Source: Tessaracoccus coleopterorum
Lineage (GTDB): Bacteria > Actinomycetota > Actinomycetes > Propionibacteriales > Propionibacteriaceae
DNA length: 64,000 bases
Direction: 5' to 3'
NCBI RefSeq assembly: GCF_011174705.1
Contig: NZ_JAANIJ010000001.1
Coordinates: 3,038,001-3,102,000, forward strand
Positions 9,550 through 21,575 of the stretch are shown here, piece by piece; within the stretch, counting starts at the first letter, position 1; the number at the start of each line of letters is the position of its first letter. The notes below the pieces were generated by a model. It saw only the letters and a program-made list of their open reading frames with translations, was not told the origin of the DNA and did no database searches. The translations under genes were made by a program, and so were the position numbers.

Positions 9550-10209
9550 ATGACCAAGGTCGTCCTGATCCGCCACGGCCGTTCCACCGCGAACGCAGAG
9601 GGGATCCTCGCGGGTCGCGCACCCGGGGTGCCGCTCGACGAGACGGGACGCGCCCAGGCCGTGCGGCTCGGTGAACTCCTGGCGGGGACCGCGATCGCCG
9701 GCGCCTTCACCTCACCGGTCCAGCGCTGCAGGGAGACGGCGACCCTCGCCGGGTTCGCGTCGGCCGAGGTCGTCGAGGGGCTCAGCGAGTGCGACTACGG
9801 AGCGTGGACCGGGCCCGCCTCGAGGCGCTGCGCGGCGAGGAGGTCTGGGGCGACATCCAGGTCGCCCCTCGAAGGTGACGTTCCCCGGGGTGAGTCCATG
9901 GTTGAGATGTTCACGCGCGCGTCGACGGCCGTCCGCGACCTCGCAGGCCGACACGGTGACGGCGACACCATCGTCGTGTTCTCCCACGGCGACCCGATCA
10001 AGGCGATCCTCGCCGATGCCTTCGGGATGCGGCTGGACGACTTCCAGCGCCTGCACGTCAGCCCCGCGGGCGTCAGCATCATCGAGTTCCACCATGACCG
10101 GCCGCTGGTGGTGTGCATCAACGCAGGCGGCGACCTGGGGAGCCTTCTCGCCGCACGATCCGCCCCGACGGTCGGCGGGGAGACGTCCCCGAATCCGCGT
10201 AGGCTCTGA
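9550..10209 (+). CDS. Histidine phosphatase family protein (MSMEG_4193-like)
   Basis: Phosphoglycerate-mutase-like phosphatase, first gene of the mshC-linked set. It opens VVLIRHGRSTANAEG, the RHG motif with the phosphorylated His; the second catalytic His is in VVFSHGDPIKAILAD. The frame is open throughout, but about residues 95-117 do not look like the family. Restoring one base at three places (about 9815, 9867 and 9888) gives a normal GRLEALRGEEVWGDIQ-type segment, so three losses happen to sum to one codon. Substrate unknown. DUF3090 starts 4 bp downstream. Confidence 0.85.
   Translation: MTKVVLIRHGRSTANAEGILAGRAPGVPLDETGRAQAVRLGELLAGTAIAGAFTSPVQRCRETATLAGFASAEVVEGLSECDYGAWTGPASRRCAARRSGATSRSPLEGDVPRGESMVEMFTRASTAVRDLAGRHGDGDTIVVFSHGDPIKAILADAFGMRLDDFQRLHVSPAGVSIIEFHHDRPLVVCINAGGDLGSLLAARSAPTVGGETSPNPRRL
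10200..10205 (+). promoter_or_regulatory. -10 hexamer TAGGCT, leaderless DUF3090 start
   Basis: Overlaps the 3' end of the phosphatase gene; eight bases separate it from ATG 10214. Confidence 0.5.
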
Positions 10210-10213
10210 TTCC

Positions 10214-10732
10214 ATGATGCTGGAGTTCGACCGACCCGACCGGTGCGTCGTCGGGACCGTTGGTCAGCCGGGAAACCGCCTGTTCCTCATCCAGGTCGCC
10301 CAGGGGGTCAACTGGCCGCCGTCGCCCTCGAGAAGCAGCAGGCCCAACTCCTCGGGTCCGGGTCGGCGAGGTGCTCGACCAACTCGCAGAGCTCGGCCAC
10401 GACGTACCGCCGCGCGCCGTCCCCGCCGACATGGGGCCGCTGGACGCCCCGTCAACGTCGACTTCCGCGCGGCAGCGATCGGGCTCGCCTGGGACGCGGA
10501 CACCGGGCGACTCGTCCTCGAACTCTTCTCCATCGAGGCCGAGGACGACTCCGGGGAGAACTCGCTGCTCCAGGTCCGCCTGACGCCGGCCATGGCCCGC
10601 GAGTTCTCGGGTCGCGCCGAGCGGGTGGTCGCGTCCGGCCGCCCGGCCTGCCCCGCCTGCGGGCAGCCGCTCGACCCGGGCGGCCACATCTGTCCGCGCG
10701 CCAACGGGTACCGGGGCGACCTGTTCTCATGA
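10214..10732 (+). CDS. DUF3090 family protein (frameshifted)
   Basis: About 174 residues after correcting shifts near 10310, 10365 and 10450. It begins MMLEFDRPDRCVVGTVGQPG, continues AVALEKQQAQLL and DFRAAAIGLAWD, and ends with a zinc-ribbon-like PACPACGQPLDPGGHICPR, all typical of DUF3090. Found across actinobacteria beside mshC; function unknown, and the C-terminal Cys pairs suggest metal binding. The stop overlaps the next ATG by ATGA. Confidence 0.85.
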   Translation: MMLEFDRPDRCVVGTVGQPGNRLFLIQVAQGVNWPPSPSRSSRPNSSGPGRRGARPTRRARPRRTAARRPRRHGAAGRPVNVDFRAAAIGLAWDADTGRLVLELFSIEAEDDSGENSLLQVRLTPAMAREFSGRAERVVASGRPACPACGQPLDPGGHICPRANGYRGDLFS

Positions 10733-11460
10733 CCGCACCCGTGGGCGCCCTCACCCTTCTCGGCCGCCTGGCCGACGCCTCCAACGCGACCTTCCTGGGC
10801 GCCGACGAGGCGGGAGCGACCTGGGTCTACAAGCCCGTCGCGGGGAGAGGCCCCTGTGGGACTTCCCGACCGGCACCCTGAGCCGGCGGGAGGTGGCCGC
10901 CTTCGCCGTGTCCGAGGCGCTGGGGCTCGGAGTCGTGCCGACGACGGTGTGGATCGACGGCCCGCTCGGTGAAGGGTCCGCCCAGACCTGGATCGACGGC
11001 GGCCCGACCGACCTGATCGACCTGCTCGACCCGGCGACCGTCACCGGAAGCTGGCTTCCCATCCTTGCCGCCACCGCCGACGACAGGCCCGTGGTCCTCG
11101 CGCACCGCGACGATGCGCGGCTCCGCGAGGTCGCGCTGTTCGACGCGCTCGTGAACAACGCCGACCGCAAGGCGAGCCACCTCATCGCCGACGGCGAACG
11201 CCTCCGCGGCGTGGACCACGGCGTCAGCCTGCACGTCGAGGACAAACTCCGCACGGTCCTGTGGGGCTGGGCCGGGGACCCGCTGACCGAGGGTGAGGCC
11301 AGTGTCCTGGCGCTGGCTACTGCATTCGGGAGCCGCTCGCGCCCGGGCTGGACGACGACGAATGGGAGGCGCTCCGCGTGAGGGCCGGCACGATCCTGTC
11401 CGAGGGACCCTGCCGCGCCCGTCTGGCAGATGGCCCGCGATCCCCTGGCCGCCGCTGTAG
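10729..11460 (+). CDS. SCO1664 family protein (frameshifted)
   Basis: About 245 residues after three corrections (10841, about 11328 and 11408). Reads TLLGRLADASNATFLGADE, VYKPVAGERPLWDFPTG, ALFDALVNNADRKASH and GVDHGVSLH, an arrangement recalling the phosphatidylinositol 3/4-kinase-like fold reported for this family: a Lys in VYKP and the NNADRK-GVDHG pair resemble nucleotide and metal sites (inference). Function unestablished. Overlaps DUF3090 by 4 nt and lies just before mshC. Confidence 0.8.
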
Positions 11461-11463
11461 CGC

Positions 11464-11469
11464 TAAGTT
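11464..11469 (+). promoter_or_regulatory. -10 hexamer TAAGTT, leaderless mshC start
   Basis: Seven bases before ATG 11477; no ribosome-binding site lies between. Confidence 0.45.
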
Positions 11470-11476
11470 TGGGCGC

Positions 11477-12742
11477 ATGTACTCGTGGGCCCCAGTCGCC
11501 GTTCCGACCCTTGAACCATCGACGAGCCCGCGGCGGCTCAGCGTGCACGACTCCCGCACGCGCGGGAGCCTCGAGGTCGGCCCGGCCGGCGGCGGCAGCG
11601 CCCGCATGTACGTCTGCGGTATCACCCCTACGACGCGACGCACCTCGGCCACGCCAACACGTACCTGACGTTCGACCTCATAAACCGCGTGTGGCGCGAC
11701 CTGGGCGCCGAGGTCAACTACACGCAGAACGTCACCGACGTCGACGACCCGCTGCTGGAGCGCGCGGCCCAGACGGGCCAGGAGTGGGAGGAACTGGCGG
11801 AGGACCAGATCGAGCTGTTCCGCAGCGACATGCAGGACCTGCGCGTCATCCCGCCGGAGCACTACATCGGCGCTGTCGAGTCGATCGCCATGGTGGTCGA
11901 ACTGATCGAGTCGATGCTGCCGAGCGGGCTGGTCTACCAGATCGACGACGCGGAGCATCCCGACTGGTACTTCAACACGGTTGCGGCCCCGGGTTCGGTG
12001 AGGTCAGCGGGCTTGACGAGGCCGCCATGATCGAGCGCTTCCGCGACAACGGTGGCGACCCGAGCGGGCGGGCAAGCGGCACCCCCTCGACTGCCTCGTG
12101 TGGCGCTTCGCGCGCCCCGACGAGCCGAACTGGTCGTCGTCGCTCGGCGCAGGCAGGCCCGGCTGGCACATCGAGTGCACGGCCATCGCGCTGAGGTTCC
12201 TCGGCGAGGAGTTCGACATCCAGGGCGGCGGCTCCGACCTGGTGTTCCCCCACCACGAGATGTGCGCGGCCGAGGCCATCGTCGCCTCGGGCCGCCCCCT
12301 TGCGAAGGCTTACGTCCATTCGGGGATGGTGGCGCTGCACGGCCAGAAGATGAGCAAGTCGAAGGGCAACCTCGAACTGGTCAGCCGCCTGCGCCACGGC
12401 GGGGCCGATCCGATGGCCATCCGCCTCGCGCTGATCAACCACCACTACCGCGAGGACTGGGAGTGGACGCCCGACCAACTCGCGGCCGCGGAGGAGAGGC
12501 TCGCGCTCTGGCGCTCGACACTCGACCTTCCGGGAGCTGCACCCGCAGAGGAGACCGTCGAGGCCGTCCGCGCCGCGCTGCGCCACGATCTGGACACCCC
12601 GACGGCGCTCGCGGCGGTCGACGAGTGGGCCAGGGCCTCGCAGGCCGATGATCAGGTCGATCCCGACGCCGTCTCGCGGATGACCACCGCCGTCGATGCG
12701 CTGCTGGGCATCGACCTCCAGCGGGTAGGCTTCCAGGCGTGA
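11477..12742 (+). CDS. mshC: Cysteine:GlcN-Ins ligase, mycothiol biosynthesis (frameshifted)
   Basis: About 422 residues after three corrections (11625, 11990 and 12060). A class I aminoacyl-tRNA-synthetase-like enzyme: THLGHANTY is the HIGH-type motif, [11 protein letters not shown] the KMSKS motif, and the CGITPYDATH and [13 protein letters not shown] segments carry the Cys/His zinc-site residues. The MYSW start, the length and the preceding phosphatase/DUF3090/SCO1664 genes identify MshC and not CysS. It ligates Cys to GlcN-inositol in mycothiol synthesis. Overlaps hisE by GTGA. Confidence 0.9.
12726..12731 (+). promoter_or_regulatory. -10 hexamer TAGGCT, leaderless hisE start
   Basis: Lies inside the last codons of mshC, seven bases before GTG 12739. 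It would give hisE-hisG a promoter of their own. Confidence 0.5.
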
Positions 12743-13002
12743 AAACGTTCGAGGAACTCTTCCAGCAACTCAGCGAGACCAGACGCACCAGGCCGGAAGG
12801 GTCCGGCACCGTGGCGCGACTCGACGCCGGAGTCCATGAGATCGGCAAGAAGGTCGTCGAGGAGGCCGCCGAGGTCTGGATGGCGGCCGAGTACGAGACG
12901 AAGGAGCAGGCGGCCGAGGAGATCAGCCAACTGCTCTACCACGCCCAGGTGATGATGCTCGCGCTCGACCTGGACCTCGAAGACGTCTACCGCTACCTCT
13001 GA
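12739..13002 (+). CDS. hisE: Phosphoribosyl-ATP pyrophosphatase
   Basis: 87 residues, intact, the usual size for stand-alone HisE. The helix [20 protein letters not shown] and the later E-rich [20 protein letters not shown] hold the acidic metal-binding residues of the MazG-like all-alpha fold. Catalyses the second step of histidine synthesis, phosphoribosyl-ATP to phosphoribosyl-AMP. Followed after 24 bp by hisG. Confidence 0.95.
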   Translation: MKTFEELFQQLSETRRTRPEGSGTVARLDAGVHEIGKKVVEEAAEVWMAAEYETKEQAAEEISQLLYHAQVMMLALDLDLEDVYRYL

Positions 13003-13026
13003 CCAGAACCTAAGGACCGGCCCACA

Positions 13027-13889
13027 GTGACCTCCGAACGCCTGCTTCGCATCGCCGTCCCCAACAAGGGGGCTCTCGCGGAGCCCGCCGCCGCCATGCT
13101 GCGCGCCGCGGGCTACCGGCAACGCACCGACGCCAAGGACCTGACGCTGATCGACAGCGACCACAGCGTCGAGTTCTACTACCTGCGCCCCCGCGACATC
13201 GCCGTCTACATCGGCCGCGGCCACCTCGACCTCGGCATCACCGGCCGCGACATGCTGCTCGACTCCGGTGCCGACGCCACCGAGATCATGCAACTCGGCT
13301 TCGGTGGCTCCAGGTTCCGCTTCGCCGCCCGCGGCGGTTCGGACATGAGCGTCGACGACCTCGCAGGTCGCCGCATCGCCACGTCGTACCCGGGGCTCCT
13401 CAAGGCCTACCTCGACGAGCAGGGCATCGAGGCCGAGCTTGTCAAGCTCGACGGCGCCGTCGAATCGGCCATCCGGCTCGGCGTGGCCGACGTCGTGGCC
13501 GACGTCGTCGACACCGGCACCACCCTGCGCCGGGCGGGCCTCGAGCTGTTCGGTGACTCGATCTGCACCTCCGAGTCGGTGCTCATCCAGCGCAACGGCG
13601 GTGACGAACTCCCGCCGCAGGCCGAGGCCCTCCGCACCCGTCTCACCTCGGTGCTCGTGGCTCAGAACTACCTGATGATGGACTACAACGTCGAGCGCGC
13701 CCACCTGGACGCCGTGACCGCGCTGGCCCCGGGGTCAACGGCCCGACCGTCTCCAACCTGGCCAAGGACGGCTGGTGCGCCGTCCGGGTGCTGGTGCCCC
13801 GCGACGGTGCCCACCTGCTCATGGACCAGCTCTACGCGGAGGGCGCCCGCGGCATCCTGCTCACCGAACTTGCGGCGTGCCGGCTGTGA
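13027..13889 (+). CDS. hisG: ATP phosphoribosyltransferase (frameshifted)
   Basis: Long-form HisG of about 288 residues after one G is restored at 13731-13734. Landmarks: RIAVPNKGALAEPAAAML at the start, VYIGRGHLDLGITGRDM, VKLDGAVESAIRLGVAD, the phosphoribosyl-binding VVDTGTTLRRAGLELF, and a C-terminal ACT-like regulatory domain (LAKDGWCAVRVLVPRDGAH) that mediates histidine feedback in this class. First committed step of histidine synthesis. The stop overlaps the next GTG. Confidence 0.93.
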
Positions 13890-14433
13890 CCGACGACATC
13901 CACGACGACGCCACCCCTGCCGGCACCGCGGTACCGGAGCGGCTCGCCTACACGAGCCCGCCGGCGCTGATGACCGCGGTCGTGCTCTCGATCGTGCTGC
14001 TGTCGTTCGCGATGTTCGGCTGGTACGCGCTCGGCAAGGAGATCCGCGACCAGATCACCTGGGTCCAGGCCGGCACCCTGGTGTTCTTCATGCTGTTCAT
14101 GATCGGCGTGATGCTCTCGGTCGGTTACTCCCGGCTGTGGGCCGATGAGAACGGCGTCACCGTGCGTAACGGACCGGTCCTGCGCCGCTACCCGATCGAG
14201 CGGATCGCAGGCGTGCGGCTCCGCAAGGGCGACGCATGGAGCTCGCTGCTGCTGAAGGGCGAGACCGAGCTGAAGCGCACGCCCGTGCTGGCCATCCAGT
14301 CGCTCGAGGGTGAGGCGGCGCAGCGCAAGCTGATCGAGCTGCGCCGCTGGCTGGTGGCCAACGGTGCCACGTCCCGTGATGCCGTCGTCGGGCCCGAGGA
14401 CGAACCCCGGCGGTGGAGACCTACGAGCCCTGA
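13886..14433 (+). CDS. PH domain-containing membrane protein (one frameshift)
   Basis: About 183 residues starting at GTG 13886 within the hisG stop. Two membrane segments (LMTAVVLSIVLLSFAMFGWYA; VFFMLFMIGVMLSVGY) precede a bacterial PH-like domain reading GVTVRNGPVLRRYPIERI and RKGDAWSSLLLKG. Restoring one C near 14407 gives the C-terminus EDEPPAVETYEP and a stop inside a hairpin shared with the opposing gene. Commonly found after hisG in actinobacteria; function unknown. Confidence 0.75.
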
Positions 14434-14439
14434 GGGCTC
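14425..14439. repeat. Inverted repeat holding convergent stop codons
   Basis: GAGCCC-TGA-GGGCTC: a 6-bp inverted repeat with the plus-strand stop in the loop and the minus-strand stop overlapping its right arm. Same design as 7633-7645. Confidence 0.4.
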
Positions 14440-14947
14440 ACATAATTCCGCGCTTGCGCAGCAGGGCCTCGATCTCCGCATCCTCGGGATCGAGGCCCTT
14501 CTGCGCCGGCCTTCCCTTGGTGGGCTGCGCGGTGGGCGTGGCCGTGGGAGCCGCCGCCGGCTGCTGAGGCTTCCCGCCGGGATCGACGGCTGCGTCCCGG
14601 GGTGCGACCCTTCTTCACCTCGGGCTTCCGGGGGCCTCGACCGCGGCAGGTCCCCTGCCTTTCGGAAGGAAGACGCCGATCGTCAGAGCAAGGATGCCAC
14701 CGACGCCGAGCCCGATGCCCCACGCGGTGAACGTGGTGAATGGGGTGCGCTGGAACCAGTCGATCAGGCTCAGGACGCCATTGATCGTGAGGTCGGTCAA
14801 TCCGGTGAGGTACAGCCCGACCGGGATGGCCGCCAGCCCGAGGCCCATCACGAGGGCCCGGATGCTGCGGTGCCGCGCGGTGAGGCCTGCCGCGACCGCG
14901 AGGATGATGATCGCGAGGGCGACGGTGACGATGAGCGAGACTGGCAT
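14438..14947 (-). CDS. Small membrane protein with charged tail (frameshifted)
   Basis: About 170 residues. Three hydrophobic segments (MPVSLIVTVALAIIILAVAA; LVMGLGLAAIPVGLYLTGL; GIGLGVGGILALTIGVFL) are followed by a basic, Pro/Ala-rich linker and a terminal acidic helix ending LDPEDAEIEALLRKRGIM. At least two lost bases (about 14580-14640) split the membrane part from the tail. Not recognised; topology suggests a membrane anchor with a cytoplasmic tail. Confidence 0.6.
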
Positions 14948-14954
14948 GCTTTCC

Positions 14955-14960
14955 AGTCTG
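14955..14960 (-). promoter_or_regulatory. -10-like hexamer CAGACT before the 14947 start
   Basis: Seven bases separate this hexamer from the minus-strand ATG at 14947. Confidence 0.35.
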
Positions 14961-14990
14961 TCACATGGCGGTGGGTGGACCGGGGTCCGA

Positions 14991-14996
14991 TAGTCT
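14991..14996 (+). promoter_or_regulatory. -10 hexamer TAGTCT, leaderless sseB-like start
   Basis: Seven bases before ATG 15004; no ribosome-binding site intervenes. Confidence 0.5.
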
Positions 14997-15003
14997 CTGG
15001 CCC

Positions 15004-15506
15004 ATGGCAGAGCTCCGTTCCCTCGCCCAGCCCAGCTCCCGTTTCGCGGGAGACGACGGCTCGGCCGATCCGCTCACCCGGGAGGCACTCGCCGGGGTGC
15101 GCGACCACACGAGCTACATCCGGGCCATCGTCGCCCTCTGCACCAGTCGGCTCCTGATGCCGATCGTCGCCACCGGCGACGAGTCCATGGACGGCCCGGA
15201 CCCCGACCGGCACGCCGAGATGGCGGCCGTCACGCTCAAGGACGACACCGGCAACTACCTCCTCGCGTTCACGGGTGCCGACTCGATGAGGCAGTGGTCG
15301 CCGGAGGCCCGCCCCGTCCTGTGTCTCCTCGACGAGCTGTGCGCCACCGTCGCGGCGGCCGGCGCCGACCAGTTGCTGATCGACGTCGCCGGCCCGGTTC
15401 CGTTCGTGATCGCGGGGAGGCGCTGCAGCTGCTCGCCGAGGGTAACCGGCTCGTCGAGTTCGAGGGCGCGGAGTTCGCGTGGGTCAGGTACGCCGAGGCG
15501 CCGTGA
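15004..15506 (+). CDS. SseB-like N-terminal domain protein (one frameshift)
   Basis: About 168 residues after one G is restored near 15417. The pattern SRLLMPIVATGDE, YLLAFTGADSMRQWSPEARP and QLLIDVAGPVPFVIAGEALQ fits the SseB N-terminal domain family. In many actinobacteria a gene of this family sits immediately upstream of infC, as here. Molecular function unknown. Confidence 0.75.
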
Positions 15507-15514
15507 ACCGCTTT

Positions 15515-15544
15515 TTGGAAGAACGGGCCTCGACCCCCTAGACT
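15515..15544 (+). promoter_or_regulatory. Promoter of infC-rpmI-rplT
   Basis: TTGGAA (15515-15520) and TAGACT (15539-15544) are 18 nt apart, just after the sseB-like stop. This gives a leader of roughly 185 nt before infC. Confidence 0.55.
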
Positions 15545-15668
15545 GTCGAGAGTTCAATCGGCGGCTCCGGCTGCCCTGCAAGCGGAGTCACCTCCCACCC
15601 GAGCGGCCTTGAGGTTGCCGGGTCACCGAACCGGATGCGGCCCGAGGCCGCGCTCTCCGGTGGTGTCG

Positions 15669-15702
15669 AGGCCTCCGCATGCGCGGGGCCTTTCGTCGTT
15701 TG
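15669..15702 (+). terminator. Terminator-like hairpin in the infC leader (possible attenuator)
   Basis: A 9-bp G/C-rich stem (15669-15673 with 15687-15691 and 15675-15678 with 15683-15686, T15674 bulged) closes a 4-nt loop and is followed by TTCGTCGTTT, 35 nt before the infC start. The position in the leader suggests attenuation or ribosomal-protein feedback on the IF3-L35-L20 operon; no alternative pairing was worked out. Confidence 0.4.
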
Positions 15703-15736
15703 AACGGCACATGACACTCACACGGAGGACACAACC

Positions 15737-16426
15737 ATCAGCACTGAACCGCGGATCAACGATCGCATCCGAGTACCCGAAGTCCGGCTCGTCGGCCCCA
15801 ACGGCGAGCAGGTCGGCATCGTGCGCGTCGAGGACGCCCTGCGTCTGGCGGCGGAGAACGATCTGGATCTTGTCGAAGTTGCGCCGATGGCCCGTCCCCC
15901 GGTCGCAAAGCTCATGGACTACGGCAAGTTCAAGTTCGAGGCGGCCCAGAAGGAGCGCGACGCGCGACGTAACCAGTCGAACGTCAGCACCAAGGAAATG
16001 AAGCTGCGTCTCAAGATCGACAAGCACGATTACGAGACGAAGAAGGGCCATGTCGTCCGGTTCCTCAAGGCCGGCGACAAGGTGAAGATCACCATCATGT
16101 TCCGCGGTCGCGAGCAGTCCCGCCCCGAGTTGGGCATGGAACTGCTGCGTCGGCTCGCCGCCGACGTCGCCGAGTTCGGCTTCGTCGAGTCCTCTCCCAA
16201 GCAGGACGGGCGCAACATGCTGATGGTGCTCGGCCCGACCAAGAAGAAGACAGAGGCCCGTGCCGACCAGGAGGCCGATCGCGATCGCCGCATGGCCGAG
16301 CGCAGGACCAACGCCGAGGCGGAGCGGGCGGCCGAGGCCGAGTTGCGCGCCGCGGCGGCCGCGGAAACCGCAGCCAAGAAGAGGCGCGGTCCTGCAGACA
16401 ACATGGACCCAGACATCGATCTCTGA
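15737..16426 (+). CDS. infC: Translation initiation factor IF-3 (AUC start)
   Basis: 229 residues, intact. The conserved N-terminus (I)[19 protein letters not shown] begins at ATC 15737; GGAGGA ends 7 nt upstream, and no ATG/GTG/TTG in frame fits the conserved start. The N-domain is followed by the linker and the C-domain signature [35 protein letters not shown]-like region and [13 protein letters not shown], then a charged Lys/Ala/Glu-rich extension typical of actinobacteria. A rare AUU/AUC start on infC is the known basis of IF3 self-regulation in enterobacteria. Confidence 0.92.
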   Translation: MSTEPRINDRIRVPEVRLVGPNGEQVGIVRVEDALRLAAENDLDLVEVAPMARPPVAKLMDYGKFKFEAAQKERDARRNQSNVSTKEMKLRLKIDKHDYETKKGHVVRFLKAGDKVKITIMFRGREQSRPELGMELLRRLAADVAEFGFVESSPKQDGRNMLMVLGPTKKKTEARADQEADRDRRMAERRTNAEAERAAEAELRAAAAAETAAKKRRGPADNMDPDIDL

Positions 16427-16461
16427 CGAGATCGGGCATACAGAAGAAAGCGAGCCAAACA

Positions 16462-16668
16462 ATGCCGAAGATGAAGTCGCACTCCGGCGCGAAGAAGCGG
16501 TTCAAGACCACCGGTACGGGCAAGCTCGTGCGTCGTCAGGCCAACCTCGGCCACCTCAACGAGCACAAGTCGTCACGTCGCATCCGCAGCCTGCAGAGCT
16601 CCGAGGTTGTGGCCCCCGCCGATGCCAAGAAGATGCGCAAGCTCCTTGGCAAGCACAAGGGCCGCTGA
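16462..16668 (+). CDS. rpmI: 50S ribosomal protein L35
   Basis: 68 residues, intact, strongly basic. MPKMKSHSGAKKRFKTTGTG and LGHLNEHKSSRRIRSL are the family landmarks. Structural protein of the large subunit, in the invariant infC-rpmI-rplT order. Confidence 0.97.
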   Translation: MPKMKSHSGAKKRFKTTGTGKLVRRQANLGHLNEHKSSRRIRSLQSSEVVAPADAKKMRKLLGKHKGR

Positions 16669-16730
16669 GCCTACCCCGTCCCCCTGATCAACCCCGTCGG
16701 CAACCGTCGGCACACCCCAAGGAGTAACCC

Positions 16731-17099
16731 ATGGCACGCGTGAAGCGTTCTGTGAATGCGAAGAAGAAGCGTCGCGAAGTTCTCGAGCTGGCTTCCGGCT
16801 ACCGCGGCCAGCGGTCCCGCCTGTACCGCAAGGCCAAGGAGCAGATGCTCCACTCGGCCACCTACAGCTACCGTGACCGTCGCGCCAAGAAGGCCGACTT
16901 CCGCGGCCTGTGGATCCAGCGCATCAACGCGGCCGCCCGCGCCGAGGGCATGACCTACAACCGCTTCATCAGCGGTCTGAAGAACGCGGGCGTCGAGGTG
17001 GACCGCAAGATCCTCGCCGAGCTCGCCGTCAACGACGTTGCCACCTTCAACGCCCTGGTCGCCGTCGCCAAGGACAACCAGCCCGCCGTTGCCGCCTGA
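16731..17099 (+). CDS. rplT: 50S ribosomal protein L20
   Basis: 122 residues, intact. Starts [19 protein letters not shown], then [16 protein letters not shown] and [20 protein letters not shown], the conserved 23S-binding segments. AAGGAG precedes the ATG. L20 organises early 23S folding and in some bacteria represses its own operon, which is relevant to the leader hairpin upstream of infC. Confidence 0.97.
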   Translation: MARVKRSVNAKKKRREVLELASGYRGQRSRLYRKAKEQMLHSATYSYRDRRAKKADFRGLWIQRINAAARAEGMTYNRFISGLKNAGVEVDRKILAELAVNDVATFNALVAVAKDNQPAVAA

Positions 17100-17110
17100 A
17101 GGGCGCGACT

Positions 17111-17909
17111 GTGACTGACGAACCGAACGCCGCCCTTGGCCTCTCCGCCTCGGTGCTGCGTTCGGTTCGTCGTTTGACGCAGCGCAGGGGCAGGGATGTC
17201 ACCGGCAAGTTCCTCGCCGAGGGCCGTCAGGCCGTCCGGGAGGCACTCGCCACCGACAGCCTCGTCGAGGAGCTGATCGTCCTCGATCCCGCCCGGCACG
17301 CCGACCTGCTCGACGACGTCGACGTGCCCGTCTGGCAGGCCTCCGAGCACCAGATGCGGCAGCTGAGCGACACCGTGACCCCGCAGGGGATCATCGCGGT
17401 GTGCCGCCAGCTCCGCTACGACTGGGACGCGCTCGACGGTGCCCGCCTCGTGGTGATCTGCGCCCAGGTGCGCGACCCCGGCAATGCGGGCACCGTGATC
17501 CGCTGCGCCGACGCCTTCGGCGCCGACGCCGTGATCCTCACGGCAGGCAGCGTCGAGATCTACAACCCCAAGACGGTGCGCTCCACCGTCGGGAGCCTGT
17601 TCCACATGCCCATCCTCACCGGGATCCCGCTCACCGAGGCGGTCGACCGGGTCAAGGCCATGGGCATGACGGTGCTGGCCGCCGACGGCGATGGGGCCCC
17701 CTCGACCTGCTCGCGGCGGACGGCGGCCTCGGAGGCCCGTCGCCTGGATCATGGGCAACGAGGCATGGGGTCTGCCCGACGAGGACGCCGAACTGGCGGA
17801 CAAGGTCGTGGCCGTCCCGATGTGGGGCAAGGCGGAGAGCCTCAATCTCTCCAGCGCCGCGGCGGTGTGCCTGTACGCCACCGCCTCGGCCCAACGACGA
17901 CACAGGTGA
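17111..17909 (+). CDS. TrmH-family RNA methyltransferase (frameshifted)
   Basis: About 266 residues starting at GTG 17111 with GAAGGG upstream. SPOUT-class 2'-O-methyltransferase: an N-terminal substrate-binding segment (GKFLAEGRQAVREAL), then motif 1 VRDPGNAGTVIRCADAFGAD, motif 2 AWIMGNEAWGLP and motif 3 LNLSSAAAVCLYA forming the knotted SAM site. A shift at about 17695 interrupts the middle. The exact C-terminus is uncertain. Methylates a tRNA or rRNA ribose, target unknown; it lies between rplT and pheS, a frequent actinobacterial arrangement. Confidence 0.85.
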
Positions 17910-17923
17910 AGAGGGAGGGTCCC

Positions 17924-21511
<3,588 letters not shown>

Positions 21512-21518
21512 CCCGGCA

Positions 21519-21568
21519 CGAACGGGAACCGCCCCTCGCCCGATCGGGCGAGGGGCGGTTCCCGTTCG
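21519..21568. terminator. 50-bp perfect palindrome, bidirectional terminator
   Basis: Two 25-bp arms with no mismatch and no spacer (centre CGATCG), lying between the convergent stops of pheT (21511) and the rhomboid-like gene (21576). Very stable G/C-rich stem without a T-run, as is common for actinobacterial terminators. Confidence 0.75.
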
Positions 21569-21575
21569 CGGCGGT

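Noticed and set aside
5950-9710. Long minus-strand readings across the kinase-like gene and uppP region
   Set aside because: High G+C gives long antisense readings; these overlap well-supported genes and have no recognisable domains, except the aldo/keto reductase part already listed.
11477-12742. Identification as cysteinyl-tRNA synthetase
   Set aside because: The MYSW start, the 422-residue length and the phosphatase-DUF3090-SCO1664 context fit MshC better.
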